A stretch of DNA of 32,707 nt from a virus. Positions 7,557 through 15,060 of this stretch are shown piece after piece. The notes under the pieces were generated by a model. It saw nothing but the letters and a program-made list of their open reading frames with translations, was not told the DNA's origin and searched no databases. The stretch is from positions 1 to 32,707 of the IMG/VR virus record IMGVR_UViG_3300032524_000046; one strand, given 5' to 3'. Position numbers and translations under genes: made by a program. Every line of letters starts with the position of its first letter. Within the stretch, counting starts at the first letter, position 1.

Positions 7557-9248
7557 ATGGCCACCGTAGCATTTGCCGCCGCCGCCGCCAACGCTGGATG
7601 GACTGGCGCTTCTTACGCCATTGCCGTATCCATTGGCAGCATCATTGACCAAGCATTTGTCATGCCGGTGTTGTTTCCAAGTGACCCGATTGAAGGCATG
7701 CGCGTTGGTGAAATCAATGTGATGGGAGCTGATGAAGGTCTTGGCGTGGCCATGGTGTTTGGTAGCCATGCGCGTGTTGCTGGCCAAGTGGTTTGGGTTG
7801 GTTCACTTCAGGAAGTCCAACATTCAACTAGCGTTGGCAAATCTGGCAAATCCATCACGTATTCCTATTATGTGGATTGCGCGGTGGTCATGGCTTACGT
7901 TGGCGATGACGCCACCACCGGCGTGCTTTCCAAGGTCAATGGAATCTTTGCCGATGAAAAACGAATCTATGATGACTCGTTGCCATCAAGCCAAGCATTG
8001 ACCAAAACGCATTCCGGCGTTGGTGCGGTTCACTATCCATCGGGTGATTTCATCTATTTCAACCCCTATTATGATGCCAACGTGGTCACAGATATGTTTG
8101 ATGTGTTTGACGTTGGTGATGATGTTGATTTTTCCGGCTTTGCAACCGGCGCAAACAATGTCACCGATGACCAAATTCTTGAAAAAACCACCATTGCCGT
8201 TGGCTCTGGCAAAGGTGCCGCCATCTATGATGCTTGGCGCATGTCCAAGGCCAAGGTGACTGAAGGCGAAAGCGGCAGGGCCATCACGGTTGAAAGATTT
8301 GATGCGCAATGGGCTGATGGCATCCAGCGTAATGGCTTATTACCTCAAATATATTTAGGCGGTCAATCCACGGCAGACACGCACATGGTTAATATTCTCG
8401 GTGCGGCTAACGTGCCGGCATGGATGGATTGCGCCTATATGCGAGTTAAAGGCTTGGCGCTCACTGATTTTGGTTCACGCATTCCCAATTGGGAATTCAT
8501 CCTTTCGGCACATGCCGACTTGCACACCGCCGGCGGCGTCATCAATGCAATCCTGAAGGAAAGCGCGCTGCAAGCCAATGAATATGATGTGACCGGCGTT
8601 TCTTCCCCATCGGTGATTGGCTATGCGGTGAAAACGCCAGTGGCCACGGCCAAGGCGCTTCAACCGCTCATGTTGGCATTCAATATCATTGTGCAAGAGC
8701 GTGGCACGGTGGTTTATTTCCTTGACCGCGCCAACCAGATTGCCAACACCATTGCCATTGCTGATGATTTACTTGGTGCGCGGCTTGGTGAAAATGCTGC
8801 CGGTGGCCGTGTGGAAATCCAAGAATCGCCACTTACTGAAAGACTCGGTGAAGTCACCGTGGCGTTTATTGATTCTGATGATAATGACCAAAAAGCAAGC
8901 ATGGCGCGTGCGCAATTCATGGGGGAATCATCAGCGGCCGCACGTGAATCACCAACGCGGTGGAATAGCCTAGCGGTGAATATGCCAATCACGATGACGG
9001 AAAGCAATGCGCGGGAGATTGCGCACCGCATCATGTTTTCCACGCATGCTGATGTTTTGATGTTCAAGTTTACGCTGCCACCACGTTACATGAAGCTTCA
9101 GGAAAATGACCGCGTTTCATTCACGGCCGGCGGCGTTGCCTATTCGGCAATGATTCAAAAAATAGATGTTGGCGCGCAAAACATCTTGATGGTAAAGGCA
9201 GCGCTTGACGTTGCATCAGAAATGGATTTCTCAATCTGGACTGCATAA
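7557..9248 (+). CDS. Tail hub / tip attachment protein, N-terminal half of the gene-transfer-agent-type hub
   Basis: This 563-residue protein starts at ATG 7557. Residues about 60-120 carry the hub signature VFGSHARVAGQVVWVGSLQEV, then a glycine/serine loop and TYSYYVDCAVVMAYV, then VNGIFADEKRIYDDSL. This fits the putative phage tail protein family (Tail_3 type) at the baseplate hub. The first 45 residues contain a hydrophobic stretch (AVSIGSIIDQAFVMPVLF), also common in these hubs, perhaps to insert into membrane. The rest is beta-rich hub domain. The final part normally fused to this domain is encoded by the separate next gene, one base downstream. Confidence 0.8.
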   Translation: MATVAFAAAAANAGWTGASYAIAVSIGSIIDQAFVMPVLFPSDPIEGMRVGEINVMGADEGLGVAMVFGSHARVAGQVVWVGSLQEVQHSTSVGKSGKSITYSYYVDCAVVMAYVGDDATTGVLSKVNGIFADEKRIYDDSLPSSQALTKTHSGVGAVHYPSGDFIYFNPYYDANVVTDMFDVFDVGDDVDFSGFATGANNVTDDQILEKTTIAVGSGKGAAIYDAWRMSKAKVTEGESGRAITVERFDAQWADGIQRNGLLPQIYLGGQSTADTHMVNILGAANVPAWMDCAYMRVKGLALTDFGSRIPNWEFILSAHADLHTAGGVINAILKESALQANEYDVTGVSSPSVIGYAVKTPVATAKALQPLMLAFNIIVQERGTVVYFLDRANQIANTIAIADDLLGARLGENAAGGRVEIQESPLTERLGEVTVAFIDSDDNDQKASMARAQFMGESSAAARESPTRWNSLAVNMPITMTESNAREIAHRIMFSTHADVLMFKFTLPPRYMKLQENDRVSFTAGGVAYSAMIQKIDVGAQNILMVKAALDVASEMDFSIWTA

Positions 9249-9249
9249 C

Positions 9250-10359
9250 ATGGTTGCCCCCGTCTATCGCGCCACGCGGCCAATCTTGCATGTGCTGAAT
9301 CTGCCGGCGCTTTATCCCACCGATGAAGCGCGGCCAATGCTTTACATTGCAGCGCGCACCGGTGCCGGCCACATGGCCACCACCGCCGCGATTTCGGTCT
9401 ATATCAGCCGTGATGGCGGCACCGTTTATGAATACGCCATGGAATTGCCGGCGCATGCCACCATGGGCATGGTGGTGGCCGTGGAAGGCAACCCATTCAC
9501 CGCTGATGGTGCCTTGGTATATCCAAGTGATTCAAGCGTGGTGGAAACATGGGAGCGCAACGTGTCTTTGCCAATCCAATGGTATGGCGGCTATGCGCCG
9601 CAAACGGTCACGGAATCGGCCGCGCTGGATGGCGCCAACGCCGTGGTGGTTGGTGAAGAGGTTTTGCAATATATGACCGTTGCGGCAACCTATGGCACCG
9701 GCCTTGGCGCCACGGATAGAAGCGGCAATGGCATTTGGCACCATTCTGATTTGTTGCGCGGCCGCCAAGGCACGGAAGGTGAATGCGCGGCCATGGATGC
9801 CGGCATGGTGGTCATTGTGGTAAACCCTTCATCATTGGTTGGCTTGCCGCTTTTGCATTCAGACATTGGCCGCACGCTTCACATCAAAGCCGCCACGCCA
9901 GGATTGGATTTGACCGTGGCGCCGGTGGTTGAAATAGTCTTTGCCGGCCGCAACCTTCAGCCGCACGCACCAACGCACGTGAATGGTGTGCGTGATGCTT
10001 CCAACAATCTCACCATCGGTTGGACACGCCGCACGCGGTCACAAGTTAGATTGATGGGCGTGAAGGCTTTGCCTTACGGTGAAGACACCAATGATTACAT
10101 GGTGGAGATTCTAAGCGTGGCAGAACCCTACACCGTGTTGCGCACCATCCAGGTTGCCGCCGCCGAGCAAACCACCTACACCGCCGCCGAGCAAGCCACC
10201 GATGGATTGACCGCCGGCAACTTGGTAAACATGCGCATTTATCAGAAATCAAACGCGGCCGGCTTTGGCCTTGCTGGCACATGGCGTGTTCCCGCCAACA
10301 CCGGTGGCGCCGCCACGCCAACGCCTGATGAAGTTTTAATGGCTGAAAGAAGGGATTGA
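9250..10359 (+). CDS. Tail hub C-terminal part, separate gene
   Basis: This 369-residue protein starts at ATG 9250, one base after the previous TAA. The central segment (about residues 130-185) matches the hub C-terminus: VVVGEEVLQYMTV, then HHSDLLRGRQGTEGE, the LLRGRxGTE block typical of this family, then VVIVVNPSS. Residues from about 240 look like a fibronectin-III-like domain (PTHVNGVRDASNNLTIGWTRRTR). Together with the preceding gene it would make a complete hub of about 930 residues. An earlier in-frame ATG at 9205 lies inside the preceding gene and is less likely. Confidence 0.8.
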   Translation: MVAPVYRATRPILHVLNLPALYPTDEARPMLYIAARTGAGHMATTAAISVYISRDGGTVYEYAMELPAHATMGMVVAVEGNPFTADGALVYPSDSSVVETWERNVSLPIQWYGGYAPQTVTESAALDGANAVVVGEEVLQYMTVAATYGTGLGATDRSGNGIWHHSDLLRGRQGTEGECAAMDAGMVVIVVNPSSLVGLPLLHSDIGRTLHIKAATPGLDLTVAPVVEIVFAGRNLQPHAPTHVNGVRDASNNLTIGWTRRTRSQVRLMGVKALPYGEDTNDYMVEILSVAEPYTVLRTIQVAAAEQTTYTAAEQATDGLTAGNLVNMRIYQKSNAAGFGLAGTWRVPANTGGAATPTPDEVLMAERRD

Positions 10360-10363
10360 ACCA

Positions 10364-11032
10364 ATGACCACACCAAAATTAGTCTTGAAAACGCTTGTGG
10401 AAGGACAAGCAAACAGTGAACCCACCGTGAATGAAACATTCTTGGTGATTGAAGCTTTGTTGGCCGGCCGCGTGGAAAATGACACCTTGACGGTGCCGGC
10501 CGGCTCTGAATCAAATGGTGACGTCTACTTGGTTGCGGCGGCGCCAACCGGTGCTTTTGCCGGCCAAGCTGGCAAGTTGGCAATCAAGGTGAATGGTGCG
10601 TGGATTTTCAAAGCGCCAACCGGTGGCTTGCAAATGTTCAATCACGCATTGAAGGAATTGCAATGCTACAGCAGCCAAGAAAGCGCTTGGTTTCCGGTGC
10701 AACCACGGCACAGCACTACAGAGCATTGGACTGGCAAATATTGTGAAGCCGGCGCCAAGATATATGCCAAATGTTTTGAAGGCTTGGCGTGTCCAAACAG
10801 CACTACCACCAACCATGCGCATGGCATTACCGGCTTGGTGGTCACCAAACGCATTTGGGTTGAAGGCTCATTGAATGATGGCACCACGGCCGGTGCGTGG
10901 AACGTAGCCAAGGCCGCTGGCGGAGGAACCTACATTCATGCAGACATTGACGCCACCAACATCAAGTTGACTTCCAACCAAAACATCAGCGCTTACATCG
11001 CAGATATTAGGTTGGAATACAGCAAGACCTAA
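10364..11032 (+). CDS. Tail fibre / receptor-binding protein, DUF2793-like
   Basis: This 222-residue protein is the last gene of the tail operon. Residues 1 to about 95 fit the DUF2793 pattern (VNETFLVIEALL, VPAGSESNGDVYLVAAAPTGAFAG, AIKVNGAWIFKAPTGG). The C-terminal part contains HSTTEHWTGKYCEAGAKIY, a motif common in phage fibre tips (ST-E-TGK-DGK-IY), followed by beta-rich sequence ending RLEYSKT. It probably trimerises and contacts the host surface. The stop overlaps by 4 bases the end of the converging leftward operon, so transcription from both sides meets here; no terminator hairpin is obvious. Confidence 0.75.
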   Translation: MTTPKLVLKTLVEGQANSEPTVNETFLVIEALLAGRVENDTLTVPAGSESNGDVYLVAAAPTGAFAGQAGKLAIKVNGAWIFKAPTGGLQMFNHALKELQCYSSQESAWFPVQPRHSTTEHWTGKYCEAGAKIYAKCFEGLACPNSTTTNHAHGITGLVVTKRIWVEGSLNDGTTAGAWNVAKAAGGGTYIHADIDATNIKLTSNQNISAYIADIRLEYSKT

Positions 11033-11217
11033 GCCACGCGGATTGATTCCCATTTCCATGTGATGGCGCCGGCGGGAATAATGCCGCCGCCTACTTCACG
11101 GAATACCACAAAGCATTTTTGCGGTTCTGGATTCTTGCCAAAGCGTGTGGAAACATACCGGTGGCACAAGACGTTGCGCACATTGCTGAAGCCATCGTGG
11201 ACTTCCATCCATTTCAT
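11029..11217 (-). CDS. Small hypothetical protein, last gene of leftward operon B
   Basis: This 62-residue basic protein is of unknown function (MKWMEVHDGFSNVRNVLCHR at the N-terminus, GGGIIPAGAITWKWE near the C-terminus). It starts by ATGA overlap with the preceding 27-codon frame, and its end converges on the tail fibre gene with a 4-base overlap. The alternating pattern suggests a small beta-rich fold. No membrane segment or catalytic motif is seen. Confidence 0.6.
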   Translation of the reverse strand: MKWMEVHDGFSNVRNVLCHRYVSTRFGKNPEPQKCFVVFREVGGGIIPAGAITWKWESIRVA

Positions 11218-11297
11218 GGCGGCTTGGCACGCGGCTTGGCACGTGGCGTGCGCCGCACGGAAGAATAAATGACGGTCAATCGAAAGGTGATTTTCAT
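11214..11297 (-). CDS. Micro-ORF, 27 codons, coupled
   Basis: ATG at 11297 opens a 27-codon basic frame (MKITFRLTVIYSS, then an Arg/Pro/Lys-rich tail with two copies of PRAKPRAKP-type units). It lies 13 bases after the upstream stop and ends in an ATGA overlap with the next gene, fitting the overlap style of the whole operon. It could be a real micro-protein or simply a coupling device. Its short length makes this uncertain. Confidence 0.35.
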   Translation of the reverse strand: MKITFRLTVIYSSVRRTPRAKPRAKPP

Positions 11298-11310
11298 TTG
11301 ATTTTCCGCA

Positions 11311-11619
11311 TCACTGGTCACCTTCACGCGCGGAATATTCGGCCGAGTATTCACCGGAAACCGTGAAGGTGACCGCATCAGCTTCAGCTACACCGTTGGC
11401 AATGGAATATTCGGCCGATTCGCAGTCTTCCCATTCTGCCCAAACTTCCGCGGCGGTTTCCGCGGAATCGGCGCGGTGGTGCTGCCCATAATCCAAGGCA
11501 TCTTGCATGGTGCCATTCAGCGGATTCCAGACAACCCAAAGCGGCTTGCAGCGGTGCGCTTTGCCGTAAAGAATCGTAGCGACAGAGGGATATTCGCCGC
11601 ATTCTTTACAACGTTCCAT
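11311..11619 (-). CDS. Hypothetical zinc-knuckle protein
   Basis: This 102-residue protein begins with MERCKECGEY and has HRC near residue 22, so an incomplete CxxC...HxC metal-binding site is possible. A tryptophan-rich segment (WVVWNPLNG) follows, and then an acidic C-terminal half containing two EYSAEYSA-like repeats. The start overlaps the end of the upstream gene by 14 bases. The acidic charge and small size are typical of phage host-takeover proteins, but no function is assigned. Confidence 0.6.
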   Translation of the reverse strand: MERCKECGEYPSVATILYGKAHRCKPLWVVWNPLNGTMQDALDYGQHHRADSAETAAEVWAEWEDCESAEYSIANGVAEADAVTFTVSGEYSAEYSAREGDQ

Positions 11620-11914
11620 GATTCCCCCCGTGCCGATAGGCGCATTTTAAGCCGTTCTGGCGCACGCCAGCTTGCGCGTGCCAAATCATGCGCCATTTCA
11701 GCCAATCGGCCAGCACATCAGGCCGCGTGGCTGGATGCACGCAAATCACGATGATTTGCGCCGGCAAAGAAAACAACGCGGCAAAGAAGGCAACCAAATG
11801 CGGAACCATGAAGCGCCGCATGGCAGAGATTTCACCGCTGACTAGGCGGCGCCGTTTCCGGTGGTCAACTGCTAACCTTCCGCACCGCGCTGATGTGTTA
11901 TGCCAGAAGCGCAT
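11606..11914 (-). CDS. Small membrane protein, one predicted segment
   Basis: This 102-residue protein has a single hydrophobic segment at about residues 36-58 (MVPHLVAFFAALFSLPAQIIVI), flanked by basic residues. The N-terminal 31 residues are very basic and may be untranslated if an internal ATG (at 11821) is used. It overlaps the ends of both neighbours. Together with the adjacent 39-residue membrane protein it could be a holin/antiholin-like pair, but there is no endolysin beside it, so this is only a possibility. Confidence 0.5.
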   Translation of the reverse strand: MRFWHNTSARCGRLAVDHRKRRRLVSGEISAMRRFMVPHLVAFFAALFSLPAQIIVICVHPATRPDVLADWLKWRMIWHAQAGVRQNGLKCAYRHGGNHGTL

Positions 11915-12017
11915 AACCTAAAATTCCAACGATTTGGAAAAGCACAATTCCGATGGTTTCCAGCTTTGTGAAGCCGTCTTTCAGCGGTGTGCGTGGTGGG
12001 AGTTTATGGTCTTTCAT
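11898..12017 (-). CDS. Short single-span membrane protein, 39 residues
   Basis: ATG 12017 opens a 39-codon frame ending at TAA 11900-11898. The N-terminal 19 residues are charged and soluble (MKDHKLPPRTPLKDG), and the C-terminal 18 form one membrane segment (IGIVLFQIVGILGYALLA). It starts 4 bases after the stop of the upstream gene, and the next gene starts inside its last codons. The clean amphipathic/membrane layout and tight packing support a real gene. It may be a holin-like or membrane regulator peptide. Confidence 0.55.
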   Translation of the reverse strand: MKDHKLPPRTPLKDGFTKLETIGIVLFQIVGILGYALLA

Positions 12018-12021
12018 GGTT

Positions 12022-12366
12022 TCAATCAAGTTTGGTGGATTTGGTCATGGTGCCGCCTATCACGCCGCAACACCGCTGGCGTGCTGCCGCCAAGACGGCT
12101 TGCCACACAAACGGTTGGTGCGCAATCAGCGTGGACACCGGAAGATTGCCTTGGAATTGCTCCACCACCATGCGGTCATGGAAGAAAACGCCAAAGGCCA
12201 GCACCACCGCAATTTCATTGGCAGGATGTTGCGATTCAGTCACCAAGATTTCCGTGGTGCCGGCCAGGATGCCTTCAGCGTGCATGGTTGCCAGCGGTTG
12301 AAGGCCGCACGTGCAATCGCTGATTGGCGATTTGCACGCAGGGCAAAGGTGTGTGGCCGTGGTCAT
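12022..12366 (-). CDS. Hypothetical protein with N-terminal zinc ribbon
   Basis: This 114-residue protein opens with CPACKSPISDCTCG (residues 8-21), a four-cysteine CxxC...CxC knuckle likely to bind zinc. The rest (AEGILAGTTEILVTESQH, NEIAVVLAFGVFFHD) resembles an alpha/beta domain with a hydrophobic core but no recognised family. It starts by ATGA overlap with the upstream gene, so it is translationally coupled. Zinc ribbons in small phage proteins often bind nucleic acid or host RNA polymerase; that role is only inferred. Confidence 0.6.
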   Translation of the reverse strand: MTTATHLCPACKSPISDCTCGLQPLATMHAEGILAGTTEILVTESQHPANEIAVVLAFGVFFHDRMVVEQFQGNLPVSTLIAHQPFVWQAVLAAARQRCCGVIGGTMTKSTKLD

Positions 12367-12905
12367 CCTTTCAGGCGTGCCAGCTCGGCCTTTGCATTTT
12401 TTCTGGCCACCTTTTCTTCAACTTCATGCACCATTTGTGCATTGTGACTTTCTTCAGCCGATTGCGCGCCGGCAAGCAAGTCTTCCACGCGCACCAACAT
12501 CTTTGCTAACGGCTTGCCGGCCAAGCATGGGCGGTCAATCCGGTTGCCATATTTGCCGCCGGTGCGGCGTGAAATGGAATCCTTGCCGGCATGTTTCCAA
12601 CTGCCAATGTCATACGAAATGCACCAATCAGAATATTCATTGCCGGCGCTTGGCTGGCCAATGCGCATGGAAACTTCCGCGCCACCAACCATGCTGATGG
12701 TTGCTGCCAAACATTTCTTGCGCCACCGGCCGGCGCCATCGGTCTTGGTGTTGAAGTCAATGGTTTCCACATTCTCCAAGCCGGCGATGTGTGAAAGGAT
12801 GTTGGCGCAATCTTCAGCCATCCAGGTTGGCACGGCGTAGTTGTCATTGGTGATGGCGCGCTCGACAATGAAAGCCGGCGAAACGGTAAGTGAAAGTTTT
12901 TCCAT
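12363..12905 (-). CDS. Hypothetical protein, first gene of leftward operon B
   Basis: This encodes 180 residues from ATG 12905, or 195 if translation starts at the leaderless GTG 12950, which is in frame and opens with the conserved leader peptide MTGSGTPPLPKP. It has an N-terminal part with VPTWMAEDCANILSHIAG, a central beta-rich part (AATISMVGGAEVSMRIG, DWCISYDIGSWKHAG), and a charged helical C-terminus (EEKVARKNAKAELARLKG). Weak resemblance to the gene at 17469-18269 (LPWWVAADMARLANHF and a W-rich middle) suggests an old duplication. Function is unknown. It is transcribed from repeat copy B. Confidence 0.65.
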   Translation of the reverse strand: MEKLSLTVSPAFIVERAITNDNYAVPTWMAEDCANILSHIAGLENVETIDFNTKTDGAGRWRKKCLAATISMVGGAEVSMRIGQPSAGNEYSDWCISYDIGSWKHAGKDSISRRTGGKYGNRIDRPCLAGKPLAKMLVRVEDLLAGAQSAEESHNAQMVHEVEEKVARKNAKAELARLKG

Positions 12906-12915
12906 GGTGGTGTTT

Positions 12916-13045
12916 GGTTTGGGCAAAGGCGGTGTGCCGCTGCCAGTCACTAATCAATATCGGCGCTCTTTCTCAATTGTTCAACCATAAAGCCAACAAT
13001 CTTGCAACAAAGCCGCGTGCGTGCCGTGGAAGGCCAGCACGCGGC
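12916..13045 (-). promoter_or_regulatory. Promoter-leader repeat copy B
   Basis: Read on the minus strand, this has a -35 box TTGAAC (complement of 12979-12984), a 17-base spacer and a -10 box GATATT (complement of 12956-12961), then 5 bases to GTG at 12950. Upstream lies a hairpin with 9-bp arms 13012-13020 and 13037-13045 and a 16-base loop. The whole block matches copy A, whose hairpin shows a compensating base-pair change. It should drive the leftward operon 12905-11029. The hairpin might also end transcription from the upstream operon, although only TTTG follows it. Confidence 0.75.
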
Positions 13046-13054
13046 AAAGATAAA

Positions 13055-13366
13055 TCAGAAGCTAACAGCATCACGCCACGCTTGGCGGCGCTCTTGGCGT
13101 GTGGAGCGCGCCAAGCATTCATCACAGTAGTGGCTATGACGGTGCCGCCAGATTGCACGTGCGGTGCGCCTTTTCCGGCAACTGATGTTGTCGCACACCT
13201 TTGGAATTTTCGGCGTGCGCCAGTTGCCAACATGCCTTGGCGGCCGTGATTCTATGAAACGGTTGACTTGCGCGCCGGTTGATTTGGTCATGGCTGAAAT
13301 GGCATTCATGGCGGCCAACATGGCCAGCATTCCAGGCGATTTGCGCCGGTTGGGTTTGTCTTTCAT
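13055..13366 (-). CDS. Hypothetical zinc-finger-like basic protein, last gene of leftward operon C
   Basis: This 103-residue, very basic protein has a putative metal site formed by CDNISC (residues 58-63) and HYCDEC (79-84), separated by a basic helix-like stretch. The pattern resembles HNH/zinc-finger DNA-binding modules, but no HNH catalytic triad can be assigned. It starts in an ATGA overlap with the preceding gene and ends about 10 bases before the repeat B hairpin. A nucleic-acid-binding role is a reasonable inference only. Confidence 0.55.
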   Translation of the reverse strand: MKDKPNRRKSPGMLAMLAAMNAISAMTKSTGAQVNRFIESRPPRHVGNWRTPKIPKVCDNISCRKRRTARAIWRHRHSHYCDECLARSTRQERRQAWRDAVSF

Positions 13367-13611
13367 CTTAATTTATTTCTACGGGTTGGCCGCTCGGTTG
13401 CGGCAAGGATGGCAAACATTTGCACCGGCAAAGAAGTGGTGCATTGGCGTTGCCGTTGGATGCGCACCGCGCCACGTTTCACCAACGCGGTGCGCGTTTG
13501 TTGGCTAACCTTTTTGCACCACACTTCCACCGGTAGTGTGAAGGTTGGCGTGGCGGCAAGCAAAGCCATGGCAGCTATTTGCAATGGTGAAGGGTAAAAG
13601 TATTTAGTCAC
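13363..13611 (-). CDS. Hypothetical protein, possible helix-turn-helix
   Basis: This 82-residue basic protein starts at GTG 13611, overlapping the end of the previous gene. The N-terminal LQIAAMALLAATPTFTLP, then VEVWCKKVSQQTRTALVKRG, has the look of a helix-turn-helix with a basic recognition helix. It ends in a basic tail and an ATGA overlap. No family is recognised. The GTG start is chosen from the overlap; there is no ribosome site to confirm it. Confidence 0.5.
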   Translation of the reverse strand: MTKYFYPSPLQIAAMALLAATPTFTLPVEVWCKKVSQQTRTALVKRGAVRIQRQRQCTTSLPVQMFAILAATERPTRRNKLR

Positions 13612-13852
13612 GGGTTACTTGCACATTCATCGGTGGTTGCGTGATTCCCATGATTGAGATTTGAACAAATGCGCCACAGTTTAGGCGGCGCAACTCTTCC
13701 GGCGTTGGTTGCCAGAAAGAAGAGTATCCACCACCTTCAGCATCAAGGTGCCTTTGAATCGGAAGGTTTGGAACATCCACCACGCCATTTGGAGGGCTCA
13801 CTGGTTGACCAGTCAACACGGCATTGCATTCAGGAAGCTTGGTTGGAATCAT
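13604..13852 (-). CDS. Hypothetical protein
   Basis: This 82-residue protein starts by ATGA overlap. It is proline-rich at the N-terminus (ECNAVLTGQPVSPPNGVVDVP), with FWQPTPEELRRLNCGAFVQISIMG towards the C-terminus, a pattern seen in small phage proteins of unknown role. There is no membrane segment or catalytic signature. It is part of the coupled leftward operon C. Confidence 0.55.
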   Translation of the reverse strand: MIPTKLPECNAVLTGQPVSPPNGVVDVPNLPIQRHLDAEGGGYSSFWQPTPEELRRLNCGAFVQISIMGITQPPMNVQVTRD

Positions 13853-14406
13853 GCTTGGCCTTTTGCTAAATAATCTTTCAGCGCTTCATGCTCTTCAGCG
13901 GCCGGACATTCATCCACCGCACCGAAGACCGTGTGATGCCATTCCATGGTGCCATTCACTTCAACTTCCACCACCGGCAAGAATTCATCAAACATGAAGC
14001 CACGGCATGTTGAGCATTCAACAATGATGGCATGCCGCAATGCGCCGGTTTTAAGGTCACGCAACTCAGCGCGCAAGGCAATGCCTTCATCTTGCAGAAT
14101 GCCAAGGCTTTCATGGCAATGCGCAATGTGGCTATTTGCGGCGCCGATGAAGCGCCGGATGTGGTTAGCGTCACCTTGGCCGTGTTGGGGTTGGCTTAGG
14201 TTGTCTGCCACACGCTGGATTTCCCATTCCAGCGCCGCCAGCGCCACCGTGCCGGCGGCTTTATTGTCCAAATAGTGTGCATCCATGACGTGGCGCAAAG
14301 CGGTGCCGGCAGCTTGATGTGCGGCTCGGCCGTTTGGGCTTGTCGTTCTCCAAAATCGCAACGCTGCCATGATTGCAGGATGGTGATAGGTGCGGTTCTT
14401 AATCAT
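13849..14406 (-). CDS. Hypothetical protein with CxxC motif
   Basis: This 185-residue protein starts by ATGA overlap at 14406. The first half is helical (residues 27-115, with a coiled-coil-like GILQDEGIALRAELRDLK). A CSTC motif at about 131-134 precedes an acidic beta-like stretch (FLPVVEVEVNG), and the acidic C-terminus contains CPAAEEHEALKDYL. The CSTC could be half of a zinc site with the later cysteine and nearby histidines. Function is unknown. Confidence 0.6.
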   Translation of the reverse strand: MIKNRTYHHPAIMAALRFWRTTSPNGRAAHQAAGTALRHVMDAHYLDNKAAGTVALAALEWEIQRVADNLSQPQHGQGDANHIRRFIGAANSHIAHCHESLGILQDEGIALRAELRDLKTGALRHAIIVECSTCRGFMFDEFLPVVEVEVNGTMEWHHTVFGAVDECPAAEEHEALKDYLAKGQA

Positions 14407-15059
14407 GCGCCAGCTCCTTCATGGCGGAATTCCCACCATGCGCGGAAGACCAAAGAAAGGGCTTCATTGGCGGCAGCTTCCGGCACAAAATATTGCCCCT
14501 CGTGCATGCCAATCCACACATCCAACGCATCGGCCAGCGCCACCGGCACCGCAACAAAACGTGCCATGGCGCTGGCCTTGCCTTCCACGGATTCCAGGCA
14601 GTTAATCACGGCCAGCTTGCGCACCACCGGTTCAACCGCACGGCCGCACCGCACGTTCAAGCCGTGGCGGCCGCCGTAATCTTCAAGGTCAACCGGCTTG
14701 CCGCTTTCCACGGTGCAAACCACCTTGCTTTCAAGGTCACTTTGCAAGCGTGCAAGATGCCTTTCCAAGCGTGCAAGTGAATCTTCCATCAGCGTGAAGG
14801 CATTACCAGTTTCTTGCCACGTGGCAAAAAGCAATGATGCAATTTGTGTGCTTTGAATTTCGGAATCGGCATTATTCAGCGTTTTGATGTGTTCATTGGC
14901 TCTTGTGATTATGCGCATCAAGCTTGAAGGCAATTTGACACGCCAAGCCTTCAAAACATTTGGCACAGTGGCAAGCACATAGAGTGCGGTCACGCGCCTT
15001 TCAAGGATTGACATGATGGCGCCCGTTCTGGCGCCGGTGGTAGGTTCTGAATCAGTCAT
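14403..15059 (-). CDS. Hypothetical helical protein
   Basis: This encodes 218 residues from ATG 15059, which follows the upstream stop by one base (TAACATG). It is largely helical, with a coiled-coil-like stretch at about 95-125 (LMEDSLARLERHLARLQSDLES) and a tryptophan/phenylalanine-rich C-terminus. No catalytic motif is seen. Operon position suggests an early or DNA-metabolism related role, but nothing in the sequence shows it. Confidence 0.6.
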   Translation of the reverse strand: MTDSEPTTGARTGAIMSILERRVTALYVLATVPNVLKAWRVKLPSSLMRIITRANEHIKTLNNADSEIQSTQIASLLFATWQETGNAFTLMEDSLARLERHLARLQSDLESKVVCTVESGKPVDLEDYGGRHGLNVRCGRAVEPVVRKLAVINCLESVEGKASAMARFVAVPVALADALDVWIGMHEGQYFVPEAAANEALSLVFRAWWEFRHEGAGA

Positions 15060-15060
15060 G

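Noticed and set aside
11033-11310. Plus-strand frame 11060-11272 after the tail fibre gene
   Set aside because: It is opposite two coupled minus-strand frames and has no ribosome site or recognisable domain; the minus-strand reading fits the operon better.
14814-14827. Palindrome TTGCCACGTGGCAA as a second parS site
   Set aside because: It shares only the CACGTG core; the outer bases do not fit GTTYCACGTGRAAC, and it lies inside a coding sequence.
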